Assembly: GCA_903895855.1 (NCBI GenBank)
Contig: CAITVN010000237.1
Span: 1-51,167 of the forward strand
Reading direction: 5' to 3'
DNA length: 51,167 nt
From: Oligoflexia bacterium
Lineage (GTDB): Bacteria > Bdellovibrionota > UBA1018
The translations under genes were made by a program, and so were the position numbers. Below, piece after piece: positions 35,494 through 45,534 of the stretch. The number at the start of each line of letters is the position of its first letter. The stretch's first letter is position 1. The notes beneath the pieces were generated by a model that made no database searches, had not been told where the DNA came from, and saw only the letters and a list, made by a program, of their open reading frames with translations.

Positions 35494-36933
35494 TCAACTC
35501 ACCCGGGTGGAATTACTCAATGCAGCTGCCAATAACCCCGGCAGCTTTGTAATTGAGCCGGCCCCCATGCAAAGCACCAAGTCGCCCGGCTTGATCGCAC
35601 CTTGAATACGGGCGGCCGCCGATTCTATCGAGCCTATCGCCATAATCTTTTGTGCCGGCAATGAAACCTCTCTCAGATCTTCAACCAAGGCCTCTGCTGT
35701 CACCCCTTCGATCGGGTCTTCACCCGCCGCGTAGATGTCAGTGATATAGATTTCATCGGCAGACAAAAAGGCCCTCAAATAGCCTTCTCGGCAACTCTTG
35801 GTTCTCGAATACCGATGAGGCTGAAACACGGCAACGATTCGACCACTCCAAAAACGGCGGGCTGAATCTAAGGTTGCTCGAATCTCGGTGGGGTGGTGCG
35901 CGTAATCATCGACAACCCAAATTTTCTTGATTTCGTCTTTATGCCTAATCTCGAATCTTCGTTTTACTCCGCTAAAGAGAGCGAGACCTTCTGTAACGGT
36001 CTTGAATGGAATTCCAATTCTCAAACTCAGAATGATGACTGATAGAGAATTCAAAATATTGTGCCGCCCAGGAACACTAAGAGAAACCGTACCCAGCAAC
36101 TGATGCGGTTGATCGCGTTCTGGGCGGCTGTACACGTCAAAAGTAGAACCTAGACTTTTTTGGTCAGCACTTATTCGAATATTGTCGGCGTAAAAATCCC
36201 ACTGACTACTCAACCCATAAGTGGCAAAGGGTTTAGTCAACCGACTGAGTACCCTTCGAACGCCACTGTCTTCGCCACATAAAGCAGTCAAACCGTAGAA
36301 CGGAATATTGGCTACGAACTGCACAAAAGCCGACTCGATCGCCTCGATTGTTTGATAGTGATCAAGGTGGTCGTTATCAATATTGGTCACCGTACCGAAG
36401 GTGGCCGGGAGTTGAAGAAACGAACCATCACTTTCGTCTGCCTCGGCAACGACATAGTCGCCTTGGCCCAGTTTGGCATTGCCACCCAATGAATCAACTT
36501 TTCCACCAATGACAAGCGTTGGATCAAGATTAGCGTGAGTCATTACCGTTGCGAGCATTGAGGTCGTGGTAGTTTTGCCGTGAGTTCCGGCAACGGCAAA
36601 GCCCGTCTTGCCTCGCATGATCTCGGCCAACATTTCAGCCCTTGGCACAATCGGAATCTTAAGTCGCCTTGCTTCAAGCACTTCAGGATTGTCTTTTTTT
36701 ACCGCTGACGACGTCACCACTACGTGTGCACCATAAACATTTTGTTTATCGTGACCAATGACGATGACAGCGCCAAGCGTTCTCAGCCTCTTGGTCGACT
36801 CACCCTCAGCCAAATCAGAGCCCGTTACCCGATACCCTTGGTTGAGCAAGACTTCAGCGATTCCTGACATGCCTATGCCGCCAACGCCTACAAAATGCGC
36901 AATTGTTTCTTCTTTGCGATGAATCACACTCAT
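35494..36933 (-). CDS. murC: UDP-N-acetylmuramate--L-alanine ligase MurC
   Basis: Adds L-alanine, the first residue of the peptide stem, to UDP-MurNAc with ATP. N-terminal nucleotide loop FVGVGGIGMSG (14-24), ATP-binding GTHGKTT (116-122), then EADESDGSF and NIDNDHLDHY, and HHPTEIRATL in the ligase C-domain. 479 residues. The ATG overlaps the murG stop as ATGA. Confidence 0.97.
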   Translation of the reverse strand: MSVIHRKEETIAHFVGVGGIGMSGIAEVLLNQGYRVTGSDLAEGESTKRLRTLGAVIVIGHDKQNVYGAHVVVTSSAVKKDNPEVLEARRLKIPIVPRAEMLAEIMRGKTGFAVAGTHGKTTTTSMLATVMTHANLDPTLVIGGKVDSLGGNAKLGQGDYVVAEADESDGSFLQLPATFGTVTNIDNDHLDHYQTIEAIESAFVQFVANIPFYGLTALCGEDSGVRRVLSRLTKPFATYGLSSQWDFYADNIRISADQKSLGSTFDVYSRPERDQPHQLLGTVSLSVPGRHNILNSLSVIILSLRIGIPFKTVTEGLALFSGVKRRFEIRHKDEIKKIWVVDDYAHHPTEIRATLDSARRFWSGRIVAVFQPHRYSRTKSCREGYLRAFLSADEIYITDIYAAGEDPIEGVTAEALVEDLREVSLPAQKIMAIGSIESAAARIQGAIKPGDLVLCMGAGSITKLPGLLAAALSNSTRVS

Positions 36934-38021
36934 TGAATGAGATCCTTTACAATGAGACCGTCTGAATCTGGCCTCGCAAAAGACTTCACTTTTGATTCCA
37001 TTTCACCCAATAGGCTTTGATTATCAATCAACTCGCGAATGCCTTTAGCAAACTCTTCTGGCCTTGTGGAGTTCTGCAAATAGACCCGCGCACTGCCATT
37101 TTTTTCGAACAATCGGGCATTCAGTTCTTGATGATTATCAGCCGCATAAGGAAAAGGCACCAAGAACGAGGCCCGCCCTACGCTGGCCAATTCGCTTAAA
37201 CTAGAAGAGCCAGAACGGCAGATCACCAATGAGGCCTTTTGGTAAGACTCTTTCATCTCGTAGACAAATTTTTCTACCTGCGCCGAAAATCCGAGGGCCT
37301 GATAAGCGGCTTGAACCCGGTCAAACTCGCGGTCGCCCGTCTGGTGATGAATTCTAATTTTATCCCAGCTATCTTTCAGTAAGGGCAAAGACGCTAGCAC
37401 GAGATCATTAATGCCCTTAGCCCCTTGGCTTCCGCCAAAAATAAAAATCTCAAACGGATCACGCTGAGCCGCATCCATCGGCTTGAACTCTTTGCGCACG
37501 GGGTTTCCAGAAACCATCACGTGTGAACCCGCAAAATGCCTCTCGAGCCCAGGAAATGCTGAATACACTCGGTGAGCCACTGACCCCAAGATTTTGTTAG
37601 TAAAGCCAGGCATCGCATTTTGTTCTAAAATAGCTACGCGACAGCCCAAAAACCGCCCAATAAATGCGGCCATGAGAACAAAGGGACCAGAAGCATACCC
37701 CCCCACTCCCAGAACTGCGCGAGGTCGGTTTTGAATCAAAATTCTCAATGACTCTGCGAACGCAAAAGGAATTTGAAGCAATGTCTTAATCTGTTGTTTA
37801 GTGTCAGCACCCTTCAACGTTCCAATCTTTAGCAACGAAAGTTCATAACCGGCACGGGGCACTAATTTTTCTTCGATCCCCCCACGTGCTCCGACAAACA
37901 AAACGTCACCTAAGCCTTGTGCTCTCCAGCGATCGGCAATGGCAATTCCTGCCATCACATGGCCGCCGGTACCACCACCCGCGATGACCAAAAGATCTTT
38001 AGGCTTCGAAAACATGTTCAT
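36930..38021 (-). CDS. murG: UDP-GlcNAc:lipid I glycosyltransferase MurG
   Basis: Adds GlcNAc to lipid I to make lipid II on the inner face of the membrane. The N-terminal glycine loop GGGTGGH is near residue 15-21; FGGSQGAKGIN and CRSGSSSLSELA are the GT28 donor-site blocks, and PYAADNHQ follows. 363 residues. AAAGG six bases before the ATG supports the start, which lies 23 bases inside the ftsW 3' end. Confidence 0.97.
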   Translation of the reverse strand: MNMFSKPKDLLVIAGGGTGGHVMAGIAIADRWRAQGLGDVLFVGARGGIEEKLVPRAGYELSLLKIGTLKGADTKQQIKTLLQIPFAFAESLRILIQNRPRAVLGVGGYASGPFVLMAAFIGRFLGCRVAILEQNAMPGFTNKILGSVAHRVYSAFPGLERHFAGSHVMVSGNPVRKEFKPMDAAQRDPFEIFIFGGSQGAKGINDLVLASLPLLKDSWDKIRIHHQTGDREFDRVQAAYQALGFSAQVEKFVYEMKESYQKASLVICRSGSSSLSELASVGRASFLVPFPYAADNHQELNARLFEKNGSARVYLQNSTRPEEFAKGIRELIDNQSLLGEMESKVKSFARPDSDGLIVKDLIQ

Positions 38022-39213
38022 CTTGTACCTTTCGTTCGACTTTTCGAGAATCAGTGATCATCTGGCGACTGATTTCTCGCGATAGCCCAAGCAACACACC
38101 AACAGCCAGTAGATCGACCATCAAAGCTGAGCCACCATAACTAATTAGGGGCAAAGTTAAACCTTTAGTGGGCACCAGCCCGAGCACGACTGACATATTA
38201 ACAAACGCCTGAAGAACGATTGCTAAAGTGATTCCTGATCCCAGCAACAACGCGAAAAGATCACCCGAAGCACGATTCGCGTTGTACGAAACGCGAAACC
38301 CTCGAAAAAGAAAAAATAGGTACGCGGCAACCAAAACGGCAACACCGATGAAACCGAGTTCTTCGCCAATGACAGCAAAAATAAAATCGTTGTGAGCCTC
38401 GGGCAGATAAAAGAGCTTCTCTTTGCCATTGCCTAGCCCTGTACCCCAAATGCCCCCATTGCTAAAACCAAGCAGACTCTGAATGATTTGAAATCCTTTT
38501 CCGCTTGGGTCGCTCCACGGATCTAAGAAAGCCTGAAGGCGCATTCGCCGATAGGTTGAACCAAAGATAAGAATGGCCGCCATCACTGACCCAGAAGCAA
38601 TGATAGAGGCTAAATACCGGTACGAAACCCCAGCTAAAAAAATCAACCCAAACAAGACCATCGAAATCATCGCAACCGTGCCAAAATCGGGCTGTGCGAG
38701 CAACAAGACCATCGCGGGCAAGGCCAAAAGAAAAACCGAGAGGATGCCAGCAGTAAACCGGTGCAGGCGATCTGCCTTAGAAGATAACTGCCTGGCGGCA
38801 AAGATGATCAATACGAATTTGGCCAGTTCACCAGGCTGAAAATTAAAAAAGCCTAGCCGAAGCCAGCGTTGAGCGCCACCCACGCGCGCGCCCACCCCAG
38901 GAACTAGCACTAACACCAGCATCAAAATGGTCATTCCGAGCATCGGATAGGCCCAATCATACCATTTTCGATAAGGAACTCTCGAAACGAAAACCATGCC
39001 GATTAAACCGAGTGCGGCAAATAATAGCTGTTTTTTAATGAATGCGAATCCATCGCCGGTGCGCTCTTGGGCAAAAATGAAAGACGAACTATAGACCATC
39101 AAGAGGCCAAAGCAAACCAGACCAACGGTAATCAACAACAACCCGATATCGGTACTCAGCAGTACCTTAAAGTTGATTAACCAATTTCTTGAAGTAGTCG
39201 CCTCTTTCTTCAT
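37999..39213 (-). CDS. ftsW: peptidoglycan glycosyltransferase FtsW
   Basis: A SEDS-family glycan polymerase of the septum, working with FtsI. About ten hydrophobic segments are seen. Family blocks QRWLRLGFFNFQPGELAK, AQPDFGT, GTGLGNGKEKLFYLPEAHND (with the catalytic-type Asp in the extracytoplasmic loop) and ISYGGSAL are present. From the ATG at 39213 it has 404 residues; a GTG at 39240 would add nine. Either start overlaps the murD end considerably (47 bases or more), and no strong ribosome site is visible. Confidence 0.95.
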   Translation of the reverse strand: MKKEATTSRNWLINFKVLLSTDIGLLLITVGLVCFGLLMVYSSSFIFAQERTGDGFAFIKKQLLFAALGLIGMVFVSRVPYRKWYDWAYPMLGMTILMLVLVLVPGVGARVGGAQRWLRLGFFNFQPGELAKFVLIIFAARQLSSKADRLHRFTAGILSVFLLALPAMVLLLAQPDFGTVAMISMVLFGLIFLAGVSYRYLASIIASGSVMAAILIFGSTYRRMRLQAFLDPWSDPSGKGFQIIQSLLGFSNGGIWGTGLGNGKEKLFYLPEAHNDFIFAVIGEELGFIGVAVLVAAYLFFLFRGFRVSYNANRASGDLFALLLGSGITLAIVLQAFVNMSVVLGLVPTKGLTLPLISYGGSALMVDLLAVGVLLGLSREISRQMITDSRKVERKVQDEHVFEA

Positions 39214-40549
39214 AATTTCTAAACATATCGTAGCTCGCACAACCAGGACTTAGCAATACCACATCGCCAGATCGCGATTTTTGAAAGGCCAAAAGTACCG
39301 CCTCTTCGAAGGTGCCGACCAAATAGGTCTCAGCGTAATCGCCAATAGCGCGATTTACTTTTTCTTTGGCTTCACCGAGAACGATGACTACTTTACACTT
39401 CTTCTTCACGAGTTCTGCTAACGGACTAAAATCTTGGTTCTTGTCTTTTCCGCCGGCAATTAAAATGACCGGACTGTGCAGAAACGACGAAAGACTTCGT
39501 TGTACACTCATGACATTCGTGCCCTTAGAATCGTTAAAAAAGTAAACGCCATCTTTCTTGCGTACAAACTCAAGACGATGGGCCACCCCTTTAAACGCCC
39601 CTATGACATGCTGAATAGCGGCTGGGTTCACACCAATTGCACGCGCAGTACAAATGGCAGCCATCAAATTCTCTTTATTGTGATCACCAAAAAGTCGGAA
39701 ATCTACGGTCGAATAAATTTCTTCTTTTCCATTAATCTTCGCGACGATTCGTTTACCCGCTGCATCGAAGTATGCGCCTACAAAATTTTCTGCAAATTCG
39801 CCGCTCACTGTTAGCGGATTTTTCTTAGTAAACCACATGATTTTGCCAGGAGTTTCTTGAGCAAATGCCGCCACATTGGCGTCATCATAATTCAGCACGA
39901 CAAAACTATTTCGATCGCAAGCCTGCAATAATTTTTTCTTAGCCTGACTATAAGAATGCATGTCAGGGTAACGATCAAGATGATCTTCTTCAAGATTGGT
40001 GAACACAGCGACAGCAGGAATGAGTCTTTGCGTCAGCTCAAGCTGAAAACTCGAAAGCTCAGCCACCACGTAATTGGCTTTTTGCCCATCGGTCACATAG
40101 TCGAGCAAGGGTTTTCCGATATTACCGCCCACATAAGGCAACTTGCCATCGGCCTTTAGAATCTCGCCAATCAAAGTCGTGGTAGTGGTTTTTCCGTTAG
40201 TTCCTGTGACTGCAATGAGTGGCTCTTTGATGGCCGAAGCAGCCAGCTCAATTTCATTTGTAATGGGTACTCGCGCTTCAATAGCCTCTTCGATCGGCTT
40301 AGAATTGAGTGGCACCCCAGGACTGACAACGATCAATTCTGCCGTCGTAAAACTCTTCGAATTGTGGCGCCCAAGTTCATACTCGAGTTTGAGATCTTCG
40401 CAGGCATTCACTGACTCCATGAGCTCAGTTTTCTGCTTCATATCGGTCACCATCACTTTGGCGCCCTGCTTTGACATGTAACGAGCTACCGCCACACCTG
40501 AAAGCCCGAAACCTACCACTAGAACACGTTTACCTTTATATTTGCTCAT
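39167..40549 (-). CDS. murD: UDP-N-acetylmuramoylalanine--D-glutamate ligase MurD
   Basis: Adds D-glutamate to UDP-MurNAc-L-Ala. N-terminal loop VVGFGLSGVAVA (11-22), ATP loop GTNGKTT (116-122), VAELSSFQL and NLEEDHLDRY blocks, and NDSKGTNV plus ILIAGGKDKN in the C-terminal lobe. 460 residues. AGAGAG just before the ATG; it starts six bases after the mraY stop. Confidence 0.97.
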   Translation of the reverse strand: MSKYKGKRVLVVGFGLSGVAVARYMSKQGAKVMVTDMKQKTELMESVNACEDLKLEYELGRHNSKSFTTAELIVVSPGVPLNSKPIEEAIEARVPITNEIELAASAIKEPLIAVTGTNGKTTTTTLIGEILKADGKLPYVGGNIGKPLLDYVTDGQKANYVVAELSSFQLELTQRLIPAVAVFTNLEEDHLDRYPDMHSYSQAKKKLLQACDRNSFVVLNYDDANVAAFAQETPGKIMWFTKKNPLTVSGEFAENFVGAYFDAAGKRIVAKINGKEEIYSTVDFRLFGDHNKENLMAAICTARAIGVNPAAIQHVIGAFKGVAHRLEFVRKKDGVYFFNDSKGTNVMSVQRSLSSFLHSPVILIAGGKDKNQDFSPLAELVKKKCKVVIVLGEAKEKVNRAIGDYAETYLVGTFEEAVLLAFQKSRSGDVVLLSPGCASYDMFRNYEERGDYFKKLVNQL

Positions 40550-40555
40550 AACTCT

Positions 40556-41632
40556 CTATCTCAACTTTAGTGTCGAAAGCGTAATTAAAGCCAAAAGAAA
40601 CGAAATAATCCAAAATCTCACGATGACTTTCGGTTCAGCCCAGCCCTTTAATTCAAAATGGTGATGAATCGGTGCCATCTTGAATACTCGTTTTCCGGTT
40701 AACTTAAATGAAGCCACCTGTGCCATCACTGACAATGCTTCAATTACGAATATTCCGCCACAAAGAGCAAGCAATATCTCATTCTTAGTGATGACCGCCG
40801 CCACCGAGAGCGATGCACCCAAAGCCAATGAGCCAACATCGCCCATAAACACTTGCGCTGGATACGTGTTAAACCACAAGAACCCTAGACAAGATGAGGC
40901 AACCGCCGCCAAGAAAATTCCTAGTTCACCAGCTCCAGGAATGTGAGGAATCTGCAGGTACTCAGCAATTTTGACGTGACCCGCACAGTAAGATAAAACC
41001 AAAAACGTCAACGCAGTGGTAATCGTAGGCCCAACCGCCAATCCATCTAACCCGTCAGTCAAGTTAACCGCATTCGATGCCCCAACAATAACGAATGCCC
41101 CAAACGGAATGAAGAGCCAACCGAGATCTAAAGCCCAATCCTTGAAAAATGGAAACTTCAAAACTGCCGGAGTTTCTCTGAGGTAATAGAGAACTATAGT
41201 GGCAGCCAAAGCAAATAAGGTTTGCCAAAAAAGTTTTTGTTTTCCCGACAACCCCTTGGGGTTCTTTTGAACCACTTTCTTGTAATCATCGACATAACCA
41301 ATCAAGCCAAAGAGCATCGTCGTAATGAGTGAAATCCAGACAAAACGATTAGTCAGATCTGACCAAAGCAAAGTCGGAATCAAGATGCAAATGAGAATCA
41401 AACCGCCACCCATGGTGGGAGTTCCTTTTTTTGATAAGTGCGACTGCGGGCCATCGTCACGAATTGACTGTTTCATCTGCTTTTTCTGCAAAAAGCGAAT
41501 ATAAGTAGGCCCCAACAGCATCGCAATCACGACACTGGTGATCGCAGCCCCGAAGGTACGGAAAGTAATGTATTTAAATACGTTAAAAAAACTGTACTGA
41601 AGGTGCAGAGGATAGAGCAAGTGAAAGAGCAT
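40556..41632 (-). CDS. mraY: phospho-N-acetylmuramoyl-pentapeptide transferase MraY
   Basis: An integral membrane enzyme that makes lipid I from UDP-MurNAc-pentapeptide and undecaprenyl phosphate. Landmarks are [18 protein letters not shown], the VDDYKK aspartates, [26 protein letters not shown] and the HHHFELKGW end block; about ten membrane helices. 358 residues. It follows murE after 27 bases; murF, which normally lies between these two genes, is absent. Confidence 0.97.
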   Translation of the reverse strand: MLFHLLYPLHLQYSFFNVFKYITFRTFGAAITSVVIAMLLGPTYIRFLQKKQMKQSIRDDGPQSHLSKKGTPTMGGGLILICILIPTLLWSDLTNRFVWISLITTMLFGLIGYVDDYKKVVQKNPKGLSGKQKLFWQTLFALAATIVLYYLRETPAVLKFPFFKDWALDLGWLFIPFGAFVIVGASNAVNLTDGLDGLAVGPTITTALTFLVLSYCAGHVKIAEYLQIPHIPGAGELGIFLAAVASSCLGFLWFNTYPAQVFMGDVGSLALGASLSVAAVITKNEILLALCGGIFVIEALSVMAQVASFKLTGKRVFKMAPIHHHFELKGWAEPKVIVRFWIISFLLALITLSTLKLR

Positions 41633-41659
41633 GTCGTGAGGTTACAGATTTTTTGAAGC

Positions 41660-43231
41660 TCATGTCAACTTTTTCAATGCGCGAATCGCTTCTTCTCGGT
41701 CATCAAAGTGAATTTTAATGACGCCCTTGGCGTTTGTCGGGTCGGGCAGTAACTGGTAATTTTCATGGCCCTTGCCCGCAATCACGATGAGGTCGTCTCG
41801 GTGAGCGGTTGAAATGGCTACATCTATGGCTTGTGCCCTATCGGGAATGACTTCAACATTTTTAATTTCGTTGTCGACTCCACTTAATATCTCAGAAATG
41901 ATCGAATGGGGGTCTTCGGTTCTTGGGTTATCTGAGGTGATGATCACTCGATCACTCAAGGCCTGTGCAATCTTGGCCATGACGGGTCGTTTTTGCTTAT
42001 CGCGGTCTCCGCCACAGCCAAAGACACAGACCAAGCGGCGCGACCCTTTCATTTGCTTGAATGTCTTTAAGACTTTTTCAAGTGCATCTGACTTATGGGC
42101 GTAATCAACCCAGACATCAGGGATTTTTCGCAGATCACACTGAGCTTCACCTTGAACTTCAATGACCACCTTTTCAAGCCGACCCTCAACGATCTTTAGA
42201 GCGTTCAAACCTTTTGATATGAGCGCACCAGAAATGCCAAGCGCCTCACCAATGGCAACCGCAAGCAAGAGATTCTCTGCGTTGAAATCGCCGACCAACG
42301 GTGAATCGATACTGACTTCACCAACGCGCCCCTGAATGCCACTCACTGACACTTTCAACCCGTGACCCGAAAAATCTGCGGGCTTCGTTCGCGCGACGCT
42401 CATAACGAGATTCTCAGAGCCTGCTTTAAGTTCTTCAAAAAGAGCCTGGCCTCGACTCTCCTCAATTGATACTACCGCTCGCGCATTTTTGCCCACGCGC
42501 CGTGCTTCTCTTGGGTAATTGCGAAACAAAAGAGCCTTCGAATTGAAATAGTCATCAAGATCGGGGTGAAAGTCTAAGTGTTCAGGGCTCAAATTCGTAA
42601 ACGCCACCACATCAAAGGCAATCGATGCCGTTCGATGAAGTTTCAAACCGTGCGATGAAACCTCCATCACCACCGAATCACAGCCCGCATCGAGCATCTG
42701 CCGCAAAATTCCCTGTAACTCAAATGCCCCAGGCGTTGTGTGAGTCGACTCAATGATTTGATCAAGAAATCTAACGTTTACGGTTCCGATCACACCGGGC
42801 CTAAATCCCGCTGACTTCAAGATAGACTCAACCAAATAAGTCATGGTCGTTTTTCCTGAGGTTCCAGTAATGCCAATCATTTTCAGCTTTCGTGAGGGAT
42901 GATCGAAAAAACCCGAAGACAGCAGTGCCAAAGCAAGTTTCGAGTCGGTAACCCAAATGTAACTAATTGCGTGCTCAGTCAATGCCGACTGAGCTAAAGA
43001 ACTCAACGAACCCAGAGGTAACTCGCCGACTATCAAAGCCGGCCGAGAAATCGCCACTTTCTCAATGAAACTGTGACCATCGACTTGAGTGCCGCTTATG
43101 GCCACGAAAATTTTGGCGACGATCGGCTTTCGAGAATCGGTTTCAATGCCCTCGACAGGTAAATTTAAGGCCAACTCTGAGATGCGGCCTTCGAATTTCA
43201 GATCGGAAGTGAGCAGTTCTACTGTTTTCAT
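41660..43231 (-). CDS. murE: UDP-MurNAc-tripeptide synthetase MurE, meso-DAP type
   Basis: Adds the third amino acid of the stem peptide. ATP loop GTSGKTT (123-129); TTPGAFELQ and NLSPEHLDFH blocks; FGCGGDRDKQKRP. The specificity motif is DNPR (in ITSDNPRTED), which is the meso-diaminopimelate form rather than the lysine form. 523 residues. It starts one base after the ftsI stop. Confidence 0.96.
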   Translation of the reverse strand: MKTVELLTSDLKFEGRISELALNLPVEGIETDSRKPIVAKIFVAISGTQVDGHSFIEKVAISRPALIVGELPLGSLSSLAQSALTEHAISYIWVTDSKLALALLSSGFFDHPSRKLKMIGITGTSGKTTMTYLVESILKSAGFRPGVIGTVNVRFLDQIIESTHTTPGAFELQGILRQMLDAGCDSVVMEVSSHGLKLHRTASIAFDVVAFTNLSPEHLDFHPDLDDYFNSKALLFRNYPREARRVGKNARAVVSIEESRGQALFEELKAGSENLVMSVARTKPADFSGHGLKVSVSGIQGRVGEVSIDSPLVGDFNAENLLLAVAIGEALGISGALISKGLNALKIVEGRLEKVVIEVQGEAQCDLRKIPDVWVDYAHKSDALEKVLKTFKQMKGSRRLVCVFGCGGDRDKQKRPVMAKIAQALSDRVIITSDNPRTEDPHSIISEILSGVDNEIKNVEVIPDRAQAIDVAISTAHRDDLIVIAGKGHENYQLLPDPTNAKGVIKIHFDDREEAIRALKKLT

Positions 43232-43232
43232 T

Positions 43233-45239
43233 TTAGGGCGAGCTCAATTGAAGGCGAACGGTTTGACCTTCAGACACTTTTGTTCCGGGTTCTGGAATCT
43301 GTGTTCGCACAAGTCCCTGGCCCTGCACTTGAAAGCTAAAATTATGACCACGAAAGAGCAAGAATGCCTCACGAACCGACAGACCTTTCAGTAATGGCAT
43401 TTTCCAGTAAGACTTTCCTTCTTTTGTGGAGCTTTCCCATTGCAGCTGACTTGAAGAATTCAACGACTTCGCTAGCGACCAGCGAATGCGATCAGTAACC
43501 GGTTCGGTCTCGTCAGTTTTTTGCTGGGTCAATTCGGGCAACTGCTTTGCCGGCATACTGAGTCGGGTAGCGACGGCTTGAAAAACTTCACGAAAAAGTG
43601 GCGCAGCAGTCTCAGATGCGTAGTACACGCCGCGCGGCGAATCGAGCGATACAAAGATCACGACTTTTTCTGAGGTGCCCACCGGGTAGCCTATGAACGA
43701 AGCATTATAATGTGAGCGCGAATACTTACCAGAACTGGGGTCGACCATTTGCGCGGTCCCCGTTTTTCCTGCGATATCGTAACCGTCAACTGAAGCTTTT
43801 ACTCCGGTGCCCCCCATCGTCGTCACGGTCAGCAGGGCCTCGGTTACCCCTTGAACGGTCTTGGTCGACAAAATTCTTTTGGGCGGATTTTTTTGTTCAG
43901 CTTCTTGCGAGTTTCGCAGAAGTGAAGGTTCAACCAAGAAACCGCCATTCGAAAGGGCTGCATAGGCACGGAGCATTTGAATCGGAGTGACCAAAATACC
44001 CTGCCCAAACCCAATGTTCGCAGTCGTGAGGGGTGTCCACTTTTTCTTCGGTTGAATTCTTCCCTGAATCTCGCCCGGAAAACCAAGGCCCGAACGCCCC
44101 CCCAACCCAAAAGCTACTAGACCATTATAAAATTTGTCAGCACCGAGTTTAAGTGCCAGCTTCGCTGCCCCCACATTCGATGAGACCTGAATGAGCTTTT
44201 TTAAGGTAATCCAACCGAATTTTTCGTGAGCTTCAGCTTCAGAAATTTTCTTACCCTGTACCGAAAATGAACCCTCTTCAGCGTAAATCTGATCAGTTAA
44301 TTTTGAACCATTTTGAAAGGCAATGGCGAGAAGTAAGGGCTTAACAGTTGAACCCGGCTCGTACCCATCAGTCACCGCACGGTTTCTTCGAGACGTCACC
44401 AAACTATCTTTTCGATTCGGATCAAAGCCGGGGTAATTGGCGATGGCCAACATTTCTCCCGACATCGAATCCATGACCATGACGGTTCCGGCCCGCGAGC
44501 CCGTTCGAGCAATGCTCTGCCGTAATGATTGCTCAACTGAAAACTGCAAAGTCGAATCGAGTGTCAGGTCAATTTTGTCGCCGTCTTTCAAATTTTTTGC
44601 AGCCTCGGTATCTAAGAAAGTCGGCCTACCGAGAGCATCTTTGGTTCCTGAAACCGAAATATTTGATCCTCTGAGCTTTTGATTTTGCCAGAGCTCAACG
44701 CCTTCGAGTCCTTCAGAATCGAGGTCAACATCACCCAAAATCTGAGCGGCCAATTCTCCATGAGGGTATACCCTCTTGTTTTCTCGAACCATCCAGAGAC
44801 CTTGAATCAAGTCGCCAGACGAATCGAGCACTCCGGCCTTGGTCAATCGATTCAATTCGTGTTCGCTCAAGTGGCGCTTTAGCCAAGCAAACTCTCTTTT
44901 TGAGGCTAATTTTTCAGCTATCTTAGCGGCAGGCAAATCAAGAGCTCGTGCCAGCAACCGGGTTAAAGTTTTTGCATTGGTAATTTTCTGTGGATTTACA
45001 GCAAGACTCTTTACCTCTAGATTAACGGCCAGAGGTTCAGAATTACGGTCGGCGATTACCCCACGTCTAGGTCGCAACAGGTATTTAGAATCGAACTGGC
45101 GCTTCGCCATTCTTGCGAGGCGGGCATCACCTACTATTTGAACCCAGACCGCACGACTAATCACCGCTGCCCCCAACAAGAGGCAGATAGACGATAAAAT
45201 GAGCAGACTGCGTTTTGGGGTCTTTGCGTTGGTACTCAC
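43233..45239 (-). CDS. ftsI: septal transpeptidase FtsI/PBP3 with a C-terminal PASTA domain
   Basis: A bitopic transpeptidase that cross-links septal peptidoglycan with FtsW. Membrane segment at about 11-33; the dimerisation domain begins RRGVIADRN. Catalytic motifs are S297-T-V-K300 (EPGSTVKP), S353-S-N355 and K492-T-G494. After the transpeptidase domain there is a PASTA-type domain (about 607-668, MPLLKGLSVREAFLLF, VRTQIPEPGTKVSEGQTV). Such a tail is absent from E. coli FtsI but known in sporulation-type and some deltaproteobacterial PBPs. 668 residues, GTG start four bases after ftsL. Confidence 0.96.
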   Translation of the reverse strand: MSTNAKTPKRSLLILSSICLLLGAAVISRAVWVQIVGDARLARMAKRQFDSKYLLRPRRGVIADRNSEPLAVNLEVKSLAVNPQKITNAKTLTRLLARALDLPAAKIAEKLASKREFAWLKRHLSEHELNRLTKAGVLDSSGDLIQGLWMVRENKRVYPHGELAAQILGDVDLDSEGLEGVELWQNQKLRGSNISVSGTKDALGRPTFLDTEAAKNLKDGDKIDLTLDSTLQFSVEQSLRQSIARTGSRAGTVMVMDSMSGEMLAIANYPGFDPNRKDSLVTSRRNRAVTDGYEPGSTVKPLLLAIAFQNGSKLTDQIYAEEGSFSVQGKKISEAEAHEKFGWITLKKLIQVSSNVGAAKLALKLGADKFYNGLVAFGLGGRSGLGFPGEIQGRIQPKKKWTPLTTANIGFGQGILVTPIQMLRAYAALSNGGFLVEPSLLRNSQEAEQKNPPKRILSTKTVQGVTEALLTVTTMGGTGVKASVDGYDIAGKTGTAQMVDPSSGKYSRSHYNASFIGYPVGTSEKVVIFVSLDSPRGVYYASETAAPLFREVFQAVATRLSMPAKQLPELTQQKTDETEPVTDRIRWSLAKSLNSSSQLQWESSTKEGKSYWKMPLLKGLSVREAFLLFRGHNFSFQVQGQGLVRTQIPEPGTKVSEGQTVRLQLSSP

Positions 45240-45243
45240 AAAT

Positions 45244-45534
45244 TTATTTTAGATAAACCCACTGTTCTGGCTTCGGAGGATGCAATCCAAACTTTTGCCG
45301 GGCTAAACTTTCAAGCCGCTTTGGTGACCTGAGTTCTGATAATTTGAGGTTAAGTTTTTCGCGCTCTTGTTCAAGGCGTCTGATCTGAGTCTCGGCTTGA
45401 TTGATGGTGTAAGAAGTATCGACAATAGCAAGCCGCAACCAAACCGTACCGATAGCCATCACCACCACTGTTGGCCAAACCCAGAGCGGAACCCAACGAA
45501 AGAGTTTTCCACTCGAACCCATACCTTGGCTCAT
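45244..45534 (-). CDS. ftsL: cell division protein FtsL
   Basis: A small bitopic division protein of 96 residues that pairs with FtsB and FtsQ and activates FtsWI. One membrane segment (about 16-36, VPLWVWPTVVVMAIGTVWLR), then a coiled coil (QAETQIRRLEQEREKLNLKL) and a C-terminal region with LESLARQKFGLHPP. Sequence conservation is low in the family, so the call rests on architecture and on position between rsmH and ftsI. Its ATG overlaps the rsmH stop by one base (TAATG). Confidence 0.9.
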   Translation of the reverse strand: MSQGMGSSGKLFRWVPLWVWPTVVVMAIGTVWLRLAIVDTSYTINQAETQIRRLEQEREKLNLKLSELRSPKRLESLARQKFGLHPPKPEQWVYLK

